DNA of 64,000 nucleotides from Opisthorchis felineus (taxonomy: Eukaryota > Platyhelminthes > Trematoda > Opisthorchiida > Opisthorchiidae), in the NCBI GenBank assembly GCA_004794785.1, contig SJOL01007141.1:1784426-1848425 (forward strand), in the 5' to 3' direction. The notes under the pieces are model-generated. The model was not told the DNA's origin. It searched no databases and saw nothing but the letters and a program-made list of their open reading frames with translations. A program made the translations under genes and the position numbers. Every line of letters begins with the position of its first letter. The first letter of the stretch is position 1. This document shows positions 32,980 through 43,172 of this stretch, one piece after another.

Positions 32980-33514
32980 CTGAGTGAGGTGCATGGCTAG
33001 CAAAGCGGTCATGCCTGGTGCGGGGACCTACGAAGAGACTATTCAAAGTTGGGTGGGGCAGGGCAGTGTAAGAAGGGGGCGTCAGCAGTAGCATGTTTTC
33101 GCTTACCTGCCCTGGTGTATGCAGCAAGTAAGGCGACCCGGCTGATGGCACTACGAGACGGCCGATGTAGCCTAAGTTTAGTTGTTTGAGTGCAATTCAT
33201 GTACGCCGTCTGGGATACTGCCAGAGACCAAGCCAGGAGGACGATAAGGGTCCTCAACCAAAGCATTTGGCTCAAAAGCCTGACCGCAAGGCAGCGGTGT
33301 TTGGCGGGAAATGCAAGCGCAGTTCAATTTTTACACAAGTCACCACACATGTTCTAACCCCCAACCTGGAGGGTTAGGAGACTGTGTTGGTCAGACCTCT
33401 AACCATTGACTAACCTGGTTTGAGGGACTCTGAGTGTCGCAGAGACACTACCCAGTACGGTTCAATGGATCTCGAATACACACAAACCGTCACACCACGG
33501 AAAGGTCCAGTCTC
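32980..33514 (-). mobile_element. Inverted 5' segment of an RTE LINE
   Basis: Minus-strand RTE 5' UTR (33160-33510, closely matching 3555-3940) and ORF start (32980-33160: PSAGSPYLLHTPGQVSENM). It lies head to head with plus-strand RT sequence that starts at about 33515. Interpreted as the inverted 5' part of the insertion that continues to 34815. Confidence 0.65.
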
Positions 33515-34815
33515 TTCGTGACATGCGCAGACGACCCACAACCGCGGTATCCCTTGACTTCAGGGGCACATTCAAATCCGTCGATCGATCAGTGCTTTAA
33601 ACTACGGTTGCTCAATAGTGTATGCCCCAGAAGTTTGCGAACATTATCCTATCCTTATTTGCACATACTTCTGGGCGTATGAGAGTGCATGGCGAGCTGT
33701 CTAAAAGCCTTCCTACAAAAAGTGTTGTCCGACAAGGATTTCCACTCTCCTTTCTTGTTCAACTTAGTCGATGAAACAATGCGGAAAACACTGGAAGGTT
33801 TTCATATCTCGAGTGGTCAAATCGTTTCTGGTGAGAACCTTGTCGATCTGGAGTAGGCAGATGATATCCTCCTCATGCTTGAAGACGAAAGCGCAGCACA
33901 ATCTCTGTTGAACAAACTGACCACCATCACACCATCTTTCCGCATCCAACCTGCATCTTCAAAGTGCAAAGTCATGCTCCATAACGTACAGTGTCTGAAC
34001 ATACCCTGTACAACTCAAGGAGCACTCGAGGTTCTGGTGAATTTTACACACTTCGGTAGTTGTATTAGCTCTGACGGAATTGTCTGATGAAGTCAGTGCA
34101 CGAATCTCAAAGGCCAAAATCACGTTTGCTAATTTGCGTCACTGGGTCTCAAGGATCGCGTGTATCAGGCTACAGTAAGGGCTGTATTGTTGTATGGTTG
34201 CAAGACGGCCTCCGCGGACAGATGTCGTGAGGCGTCTTCAAATATTTGGCCACCGATACCTCAAAAGCGTTGCTGGTGTAGGAAGGCGTCAACTAATTCG
34301 TAACGAGGTAATTAGAAGACGGGTATTTGGCTGTGCCGCAGGTAATTCGATCGCAGAAAACATCGAACAACTGCGGTGGCTCAGCCATCTGCTACGCATG
34401 CCGAAACACCGCCTACCGAGACGAGTGTTGTTCCACGGGTCTCGTTCAAAATGGCGGAAAACCACGAAGTGGACAAAGGATGACTTGGAAGAAGGGTGTT
34501 AAGGAGATTACAAAGAGTTTGGGTGTTTTTGGAACGGTCGGCCTTTCAGGATGGGGTCTTCAATACCTCCTTTGCGCTTCTGGAGACATTGCAAGAAATG
34601 ACGGCTGATCTATATTAGTGGCGTTTGTGCTGTCAGTTTCCTTCCAGATTGTCTTATTGAGCGCTTGGAGGCGTAGACAGAATGATTGTGATAGGTCAGC
34701 ACTACGTCCCCCTTCACCCACTCTTTTCTATTCTTTCCCCTCCAACTTTGTGGCTGTACGGCAATGGTGCATCTGTGTCAACACCGATGTTGCTGTCTCT
34801 GATGATGACCGTATA
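33515..34815 (+). mobile_element. RTE LINE, RT to 3' end
   Basis: Plus-strand RT and tail with many frameshifts: TTAVSLDFRGTFKSVDRSVL (33541-33600), SGRMRVHGELSKSLPTKS (33672-33725) followed by a decayed VRQGFPLS motif B, then LQIFGHRYLKSVAGVGRRQL (34227-34286), SGQRMTWKKGVKEITKSLG (34471-34530) and a 3' UTR. It ends in GTGTCAACACCGATGTTGCT (34775-34794) with a short GATGATG tail. Catalytic motif C is not intact. Confidence 0.7.
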
Positions 34816-35300
34816 GACGATATGTCCGAGTGCCCTATCTATATTTGCGCAAGACCTTTGGGATCAAATTACCAGCCCATAGCTCGAACGCCGAAGTGCT
34901 TTGAAAAGCAATCACTGTTGGAGTCGAACGCAGTCCGATGCAAGAGAGCTCCACTGGTGAGACCCTTTGAGACGAATAACGGGAACAAACATCCCAGACT
35001 AAATTGTCTACGGTCAGCTGAGGAGTGTTCTCGCAATTCGGAAAGTCGAGAATTCTGCAAGTAAAACAACTTTCGGGTAAGTTTGGAAAGCCGTAACACC
35101 AATTTTAGACACTGGGAAGACCTGGAGATTGACATAAGCCTGAAAGATGGCTGTCTATATAGAAATGAGGAGCATTGAGATGCGTCTGCATACCGTAAAA
35201 CACACGAGCCAACCGAAAGGGACTCAGTCTCTTTAATGTGACCTCAGCCAGGTGAGCTTGAACAACATTCGGACGCACATATCCTATTAGACTCAGTCTA
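34816..35300. other. No recognisable feature
   Basis: Flank between the RTE 3' end and the SINE. The plus ORF 34618-35064 starts in RTE 3' UTR and runs on without motif. Confidence 0.4.
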
Positions 35301-35309
35301 GTGGGTATT

Positions 35310-35620
35310 CAGAGTACTCACTGGCCTATCTGCTAAACGCATACTGAGATAGGTTTGTCCCCATTTACGGCCAACACCAGCCAGACATATTGTTGTCCTA
35401 AGGGCGATAACATAATCAGCCGTAGCGTTAATGGAATCGTTCAGCTGTAGCACCCTTTCGGTGCCTAGCTGCCGTACCAACGGGAGGAGGCACGGGGGGA
35501 GGGATACCACCAGGTTGCACAAGCACGGACAGGAGCAGTCGAGAGGCTGAGGTTGGGTTAGAACCACGGACCTTCCGGTTCGTAAGCTGGCGAAATGACC
35601 ACTGAGCCACCATGGAATAG
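35310..35620 (-). mobile_element. tRNA-derived SINE
   Basis: The minus strand starts near 35620 with an A box (TGGCTCAGTGG, about 35601-35611) and a B box (GTGGTTCTAACCC, about 35553-35565), followed by a SINE body including TAGGCACCGAAAGGGTGCTA (about 35448-35467). The body segment recurs, 5'-truncated, inside the RTE at 27755-27832, which supports a mobile family. Confidence 0.6.
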
Positions 35621-37140
35621 TCCTGGTTCACCCATCAAAACCTCGAAGGTTTGACTGTGGAAGTTGTCATCAACAATACATGCATCAAGGATGAAAAAGC
35701 GTGCATTGCGACCGGGGTACATCCAGGAGGTGAACATGGACATCTGAACTACACAATTATCCGACAAAGGGACATGAGGGAAGTACTCATAACAAAGGTG
35801 ATGCACGGATCATACATTGGTTCAATCAAAAGTACGATTGACTATGAAAGGGCTTCGTCTTCGTGGGACGAATTAAATGTCAACAAAAAAATTATCGCGG
35901 AACTGTTGAGCCAGTCAGCAATACAGAAGTTCTGAGAGCCTGTCTTTCACAGACCGTTGGTTTAATGGCACCATATACGTCGGAAGAACAATCATCTAGA
36001 ATTGAGGGCGCAGTAACGGTCTTTCCTCAGCTTAGTTCTGGGTCTGAGCCTCCCAAGCTAGCGCTCACGCCAAAACAACCACCAAAGGTGCACAAGGTAT
36101 ATTCACGCTCAAAACGAAGTCAAGAACACTTGTACAGCGATTCATATATATAGCGTAAGCGGCGACAACCTTCTGGAAATTCTGATGCCTTCTGGATGTG
36201 GCATTGGCAACCGGCATTCGGCCAATACTGGGTCATGATTGGCTGTTGGGTCCAGATTTTCGATCAATCAGATCTCGGCTTGATGCCGGACCGCAAAGCG
36301 TCCCGAAATTTTGTCTAATCTTGCGCGGAATAAGCTTCTCGGCCGTAGCAGCACCTGATTGCGAGCGGTAAAGCGGGATCCGTGTGGAATTCCGCCTAAC
36401 AGAGGGCCACAAAGAAACGTTTTCGACCAAGTCCACCAAATTCAAAAATAAAGGCGTCGAGCGCGGTTTTATGAAAATGATGTATCAAAGTCTTCCCTGG
36501 CCGATGACAAGAACACAAGTTTTATTAAGACGCTGCAGCAGCCAAGCGTTGAAGTGTGAAGACCAAACTTTTGAACGACCTACGTAAGCTGATGAACAAA
36601 CGGTGAGTTAACAAAAACCAGAAGATCCACACCTACCGAGGTCGGCGGTATCACGAAGAATTCTTCGGAGAAGTGAAGGAAATGTAGGACCTAAAATGTG
36701 GTATATTCAGCACGTCCGACACCAAGACTTGCCGAAGGCTCAACAGGCCTGAAAACGTATTGAATGTTCAAGGGGTAGGTAGTGTTTGACAAACTATCAA
36801 GCAGAAATTTGGACCGTCCGACGGTGGCACGCGAATCCTTGACCCATGAGCGCCAAGTGGGGTTTCGACCGAATAGAGGCCACATCTTCACACTCCCTCA
36901 GTCGTTAGAGCATTGTCATGCGTACAGACAACCCACGAGCTCTGTCGAGTAAGCTGACCACCTGTCTGGAGGCTGGCCACTCTTAATAGCCCATCACGTT
37001 GATTGGGTATATTTGTTTCACGCGGGCTACGAAGTAAACCAAGGCATCCCCTGTGTGGTCAGAATGACGGCCAAGCTGGAGGGATAATCTGTAGCCCGAT
37101 GTTTCTCACTCCCTCAAGAAGGTTCTAGCGCGGCCTAGTA
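35621..37140. other. No recognisable feature
   Basis: Open stretches at 35651-35935 and 36384-36587 (plus) have no motif or splice support. Probably old repeat DNA. Confidence 0.4.
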
Positions 37141-37144
37141 GAAT

Positions 37145-38880
37145 GTTAGGCGATAGCCCTATAAATATGGCTCTAATAATCCTCCTTGGTCTCCATAAAG
37201 GGCTGTTGATATGTCATAGTGGGCGAAGCAGCAAACCGAGAGCCTGCACAGGAGTTGCACGACCGTCGGCAAGACACAACGACTGGCGACAACCCAAACC
37301 TACGATACCAAGTCCGTCAGAGCAACTCATGTTGCTCAGATTCAAGTAATTTTAAAGCAGCAACAGAGGCAGTTCGAAACAACTCAAATGGGGTTTGTTG
37401 AATATCCGATGCGCACTGCCTGTGAATGCGACAAAAACATTTAGGCCTACGTCGACTTCCACAGATGCTGCTGCCAGCTCTATTACTGAATTCAACTTGA
37501 ACGCTGAATCAGTTTGATGGTGCATGGAAATTTCGATTGTTGCCGCGGAACCCGAGGACAGCTGAAAATGATCGGTTCATAAATCTCATACCCCCAAACT
37601 CCCATATGACTTTAGCTCCGCATATGTTTGGGATATCAATATTCCCAAAAACTGTATCTTTGTGTGTGCTAACAAACTTCCGGCATCTTTCAAGGTCAAA
37701 TTATGGATATATATATGCATTGTCATTTTTTCGTTATCGCCTGTTGTTCGGAGCATTACAGTTGTGTCCAAGGTTTCATCTTCTTACTATTCCGCTTTAC
37801 TAGGAGTCGGGATCAGGCAATATAGACGGGGACAGAATGTCGTCACATTCCGCGCATATTATTGTTTTCTCGCTGCGTGGTCGAAATATAGCAACAAATA
37901 ACGTCAAGATCCTGGTCCAAATATCTGGTGAGCAAAGTTCCTTGTTCAATATTCGTTATCAGTGTCTCAAGATTACCAGAAGGGATTCTTAAGATTTCAT
38001 CGCGTATGTCAGTGTGCTTAGCAAAGAATGCGAACGCTTCCAGCTCAGCACCATGGCCGAGGATCAAGTGTCTCATCCTCGTGGTTGGTCTTCAGTCACC
38101 ACGTGATGCAGATGCTCGGACCTGGCTACTGAAACGAATTGAACAGGATCCAGAGTTGACGCGTAAGAAGCTTACCACCTAACGCCAGCACCTTATCAAT
38201 CTAAAGGCTGATGCTGCAATGATTGGACATTCCCATTTCTTTCAGCCCGACATGGTGTGCAAAGTGACTTCCAAAAGGCAATCAAATGCCAAACGAACCC
38301 CGAGAAAACCGCCCACATCCTGTTGGTTTTGTGACGAATGGCACTATTCACACCACTGACCCTACCGAAACCACAGGTGAAGCAAGTGCGGTCGAAAGGA
38401 CCACAAAGGGTGCCGCAGGGACAGCTTTAGGAGCTCGCGAAAACATCGACCCGACAAAAGGACGCGGACAAGGGCCGTGACTGCTACATTCAGAATGAAA
38501 CCACCCGACCGACAAAAATTCGTCACAGTATGTGTCAGTGGCACCTTGGCTACCCTCCAACTTGATACAAGTTCTGATCTTACTCTGGTTTCCAAAACGA
38601 GCGTGGGACGTAATTCGAAGGCCACCGGTAGAACACACAAAACGAACCATTCGTAATGCGTCTGATTAGTGCCTCAAATTGACGGGAAGCTGAACTGTCC
38701 CGTAACGTTCAAGCGAATTCAACTCAACGGTGCTTGCGATCTCACGAACTATGCGGGCCTTCATCTCTTGGGGCTGGGCTGGATTAATGAGCATCAACTC
38801 TCGGATCAACCCCTCAAAGCGGCAGATGGCTGCAATACGTTCACGACGATTTTGTGATAGCCACGATCACAACCAAATCG
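37145..38880 (+). mobile_element. Ty3/Gypsy element, 5' part (LTR end, gag, protease)
   Basis: Begins with LTR-like sequence (GCCCTATAAATATGGC near 37157; CATAAAGGGCTG near 37193) and a junction CTGGCGACAACCC (37281-37293) that looks like an LTR end and primer-binding site. Frameshifted gag follows: a conserved capsid block CLILVVGLQSPRDADARTWL (38071-38130), two nucleocapsid zinc knuckles (38320-38430) and an aspartic protease (38490-38850). RT, RNase H and integrase are not found downstream, so it is 5'-only. It is not obviously the same copy as the pol fragments at 45.7 and 57-59 kb. Confidence 0.65.
38280..38860 (+). pseudogene. Gypsy nucleocapsid-protease remnant
   Basis: In one frame (with stops): CWFCDEWHYSHHCPYRNHRC-like and CSKCGRKDHKGC, two CCHC-type knuckles that package RNA. 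Then SGTLATLQLDTSSDLTLVSK, the protease active-site loop, where the usual Asp-Thr-Gly is Asp-Thr-Ser. Then PVTFKRIQLNGACDLTNYAG and LHLLGLGWINE, the C-terminal half of the protease. The changed active-site Gly, in-frame stops and frame changes make it non-functional. Confidence 0.6.
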
Positions 38881-39769
38881 GAGACCAGTGGGCGCGTACG
38901 CGACACGGCACCTATTTGGCTCCTGGCGTCCGGCACCGGTAACCCTGTCATTTTGGCGAATCCTGCCACCAGTCTGCAACGTTGTACCCGCAGTCTGAAC
39001 CCTTCAGTCTACAGTCCCAGGTTCATGCGGATTGTTCCACTGGTATCCGGAAAGTCAAGAGAGAGGAGCCAGCAGAAGGGACACCACAACATTCACAAAG
39101 AGGCCAGATGCTGATTCTAGGATATGGGGGATGCTGTCCACGGTGGGCGCAGGGTCGAATAATACGTCAAGCACGAGGTGCAAATCAGATGACATCCCTA
39201 GCAGCACAACTCGGTTATTAGTCGGTTATATGGCGGTTAAAGTCGGTTATTTAACGGTTATTTAACAGTTTACCTCTCACCCAATCATCAAGAAGTGTTG
39301 TTGCTACACTTATTCACATAAGTGTTTCTTATCATATAGTGTTCGCATAAAACAAAAATGTATTATTGCAATTGATCTTTGAAAACCCGTTCTGACATTT
39401 TTTGTTTATCTGTATCATTGTTTAAGTAAATGGCCGTATCCGCTAACCCCATTTCCTGGATCGCCGCTGACCCACGTTGCCGCTGTCTCCGCGTGTTTGC
39501 GAATTTCTAACTGGAGGAATGGTGAGTCACGACTGCTGATATTTGTATGACGACTGCAGCCTTCCAACCGTGGTTTACTCATTTCTAGGTGGACATTTAA
39601 TTGCAAACTGAGGCGCGCTAGAGAGTTATCCTTGGAACAATCACCCAATTCGATGAACGCACGCGACTTTCACCGTGCAAAATTCGTAATTGATTCACCG
39701 GCGCACAGCAAAAAATGCTCTCAGATGGTTAATGTTCTAAGCAGACGAACAACAAATTGAGGCAAAAAA
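38881..39769. other. No recognisable gene; CGGTTAT short repeats at 39211-39268
   Basis: A cluster of GTCGGTTAT/CGGTTATTTAAC short repeats at about 39211-39268. Otherwise unassigned; it may include the 5' region of the transposase that follows. Confidence 0.45.
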
Positions 39770-41200
39770 TGAAGAGGAGAATACTTTCCAGCCTAGTTTG
39801 GCGGACATTTTCCGAGACTGAATGAATTCGATCAATGTCCCTTTCAGTGCCGTGAATCGCTTGCTTGTGTCACTGCAGCATAAGCCTCCGGAACTGCCTC
39901 GAAACGCGCGGACACTGATGAGAACGCCCGGTCGTGTTCAACTAGAGAAGTCCCGCCCAATGGAATACACCCACTTGGGTATTGCGAACGGGGCTTCACC
40001 AGGTTTGGCCGACTTACTTGCCACCGCAAATTCATATTATCCATTTACACATGAATGTAGATGGAATGAAGCTGCACAATAACGACCGTAATCTGACCGA
40101 TATTGGCACGTGTTGTGCGGCCCTCGACAAGCCCTGTATTTCTCGACGGTCTTTATGGAGGAGTTCGCAAACCCGAGGACGTTTGTAATACCTACATGAC
40201 GTGATGCAGGTACTCGAAGAGCTCCTGCGCCTGGGGGTTGTCGTTAATAACCTGCATCATTGTGTCATCTTAGATGCAATTATTTGTGACAAAACGGCAC
40301 GCTCCTTCCTCACACGAATGAGAGGTCACAATTTTTACTACAGCTGTGATAAATGCTGCATAACGGGTATTACTTCCAAACGAAGATAACGTTTCCATGT
40401 GCGTGGACTGACAACAGTATCCGTAGCGAAACACTCCGTCTCTATTCTTTACCTTACCAATTGATATCGTTCACTGCTTTCCAATAGATTATGTGCACGC
40501 CGTATGTCTCGGTGTTGTGCGTAGATTAGTTTCCATTTTCGTAAACGGTGATCGACCACTACGCATCGGTTTGTTAGCTTGAACAGGGTGGATCACATGA
40601 TTCGAAATATACGTGCCCACATGCCCACGGATTTCGTGCGTAAATGCCGGGAAATTACACTGTACAAACAGTGAAAAGCGACAGAGTTTCATTTTACATT
40701 GGTTCGATTGTTTTTAAGGGCATTCTTTCATATGAACGTTATCAAAATTTTATAGGTTTATTTATGTTTATGTATTTGCTTTCCCATCGTCTGTTTTCCA
40801 CCTTGATTTTTCAAGACAATTATTGATGGTATTTTTTGACAAGTTCTAGAAACCATATGGGTTGCAGGAGATGGTGTACAATGTCCAATGTCTGCAGCAC
40901 TCGTCGGACGACGCCTCGTCTCACGGGCCTGTGGACGATTTTCCAGAATTCCCTTACGAGCCTTACATGTTCACACTTAAGCGCCTGGTTAAAAGTCTCA
41001 CATGTCCTGTTCGGCAGATTTATGAACGCCTGCAGGTGTCAGGACCGTATCTCACAAACGCCAAAGTTAACCACGCCTATTGCGATGTTGGATTCCCTTT
41101 GAGACATGTGTCAGTAAACAAAAAGCGTGTCTTTTACTTTGGTACGCATAGCCACGTCAAAACAGCCAACTTCAGGCAACAGACTGTGGCCCCGTAAGGG
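39770..41200 (+). mobile_element. CACTA-like (Tnp2-type) DNA transposase remnant
   Basis: Decayed transposase of the kind found in animal CACTA/En-Spm-like elements. Recognisable blocks in order: a short N-terminal helix region (VPFSAVNRLLVSLQ with LPRNARTLMRTPGRVQ, 39839-39947), NVDGMKLHNN (40051-40080, catalytic-core start), CDKTARSFLTRMRGHN...YSCDKC (40288-40356), a frame with DYVHAVCLGVVRR (about 40490-40528), and VYNVQCLQHSSDD then FPYEPYMFTLKRLVKSL (40874-41003). Several stops and shifts separate the blocks. Terminal inverted repeats were not identified. The order and spacing make this call better than any single block. Confidence 0.6.
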
Positions 41201-41539
41201 GAACACGTCGCATGGAACACCCGGCAGCCGTGATATACCTCCGAAGTGGAGGGCAGCAGATCCCAGCATAGAATGCTCAGTGCCCCAGGAAAAAAACGAC
41301 ATGCGACAGCACCTCCATAATTCGTCACAACTGAGTTCAAAGCAGCGGTCGACTGAAAAAAGTCCTCAAGGGGGAGGTGTCCGAAGGCCAGCCCCTCCGT
41401 CTAACCGACCATCACGTGGACTGAGCGGACAAGTAACATGCGAGCGACGCACTAAACGGAGCCATCCTCTGATTGGTCGAGCTTCACGCTTCACGCAACC
41501 TTGCAAAGATTCTAGCACTGCCTTGTATAACAATCTGTG
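41201..41539. other. Transposase 3' flank, unassigned
   Basis: The open frame 41127-41540 has no recognisable motif; possibly the end of the CACTA-like element. Confidence 0.35.
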
Positions 41540-41740
41540 ATAACCTTATAAACACGGCCATAATGACCTTCCTTTGTCCCCGTAAAGGAGTGTTTCAAAC
41601 TACCGTGCCTTTTGATGTACCACAGTGGGCAGGGCAGACTGCCGAGGGGTGACAGAATTTGCAATAACTTCAGCAAATCGCAACAGACTTTAGAGTGTTT
41701 AAGGTTATTACTGAAGTCGAACATAAGAAAGCTGCAGCTG
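41540..41740. mobile_element. LTR scrap joined to RTE 5' scrap
   Basis: 41543-41650 (AACCTTATAAACACGGCCAT, later CCACAGTGGGCAGGGCAG) resembles the Gypsy LTR end at 37150-37230. 41690-41740 (AGAGTGTTTAAGGTTATTAC) resembles RTE 5' sequence at 31860-31910. Both are short and diverged. Confidence 0.45.
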
Positions 41741-41773
41741 GGTGTGATGTATGGCTAGCAACCTGACCGTCCT

Positions 41774-42034
41774 CTAGGAAAGGCAGCACCGCTGGTTACA
41801 TATGTTTGAAGATGCTATTCGCCTATGTGGGACACCTTACAGCCTTCACACTCCGTTCTTCTTGCATCCCGGAGTGAAACAACATGGATACTGAATTCAA
41901 AACTGACCCATTTTGGATGTCGTGGCCAGTAATGCTATTTCTTATAGGTTCTGTCTTATCGTAAATCTCAGTTCGAGTCAACCAGATTTTTTTAGCACAA
42001 TGTGCAGTATGCATATAATGGAAGCACCGCAAGA
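41774..42034. repeat. 261-bp direct repeat, copy 2
   Basis: Partner of 32719-32979. The sequences on either side differ, which defines the ends of the repeat unit to within a few bases. Confidence 0.8.
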
Positions 42035-43101
42035 ATGATTCCCGATGGATGAGGCACACGGTTCCTCTGATTGGTACACAGAAACCCCACCAGCCAAAAC
42101 CCGGTTAGACGGTTCATCACCAATACCTACGAATCAATCCAAATGGCGCGTCAGCCTGCAGTTTCACACCGAATGCTTCCCACCCTGTTCCTTTCGTATC
42201 CGAATTTCGGCTCGCACATGATCCAAAGCAAATGATTTGTTCAAAAATTATCACTTTACAAGGGCAGGAATGCAGCGACTAGCCCAAAGGCAACGGGCTA
42301 AATCCTCGACCGAATTTTAAAACAACCGCTTTCCGTAGAATCTCGGTAGAATGGGATGAGCAGGTGCATTTCGCGTTCTGCATACTTTCACTGTTGTTAC
42401 AGGTTCTGGTTCGTCGTCCACCCTCTTTTCTGCCTTCGTCCCTTAATTGATCAATGGCTATTTTTGTCTTATTTTTGTCTTACTTTGTCTTCTCAGACGC
42501 TTTCGCCGGTTATATGGGAGAAGATCTCAAAATACAAGTCTCAACAGATCACGATGCGCTTTTTTTAGGAGGAAGGTTGTTTCGCGAACCAACCATCCGA
42601 AGCGGGACAACTTCTGTCTGATAAAAGTGCATTCTCTAGACTTGAAAACTCTTATCAGATCACCGCTGTGTATTTGCTGGCTCAACGGACAAAAACCTGT
42701 TGGCAAAACTGTTCAAACTAGCCGTACGTATCAGCTTCCTTCAGAGGCACGACAGTCTTCGGAAAAGACATCAAGCATCTTGAGACGCGTTTTTTGATCA
42801 AAGGATGTGAGGCAAGCAACCGTTTTTTGGTAGCTCGTTGGGCAGGCTTAGTGAGGGTTATGCCACTTGCGATGAACATTAGTGATACTCCATCCAGATC
42901 AACCGTTTCAAACTATTCGGAAAATATGTGAGCAGTATGAAGATGTGAAGCATGTAACAAAACCAAATGAAGCAGAGTTGTTAGGTTACGCTGAAAGAGA
43001 TAATTCAAGGATGCAGATAGAAAGCATATTCAAATCTCGAACAACATTTCGTGCTCCAAATGGCATGCGATTCATGCACAAGTCAGCATGCTGATTGGTT
43101 G
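42035..43101. other. No recognisable feature
   Basis: The ORF 42447-42797 (plus) and others have no motif. Unassigned flank of the inverted duplication. Confidence 0.4.
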
Positions 43102-43159
43102 TTTGTGCACAAGCCAGGAAGCGCGCGCGTTCGAACTGCATTTGTGCACAAGCCAGGAA
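43102..43159. repeat. 19-bp direct repeat pair with palindromic core
   Basis: TTTGTGCACAAGCCAGGAA occurs twice, at about 43102-43120 and 43141-43159. Each contains the perfect palindrome TTGTGCACAA. The pair ends 14 bp from the outer breakpoint of the left inverted arm. Confidence 0.8.
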
Positions 43160-43172
43160 AAAGACGAGTTAA

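Noticed and set aside
36384..36587. Short basic ORF as an exon
   Set aside because: No acceptor or donor in phase and no recognisable motif.
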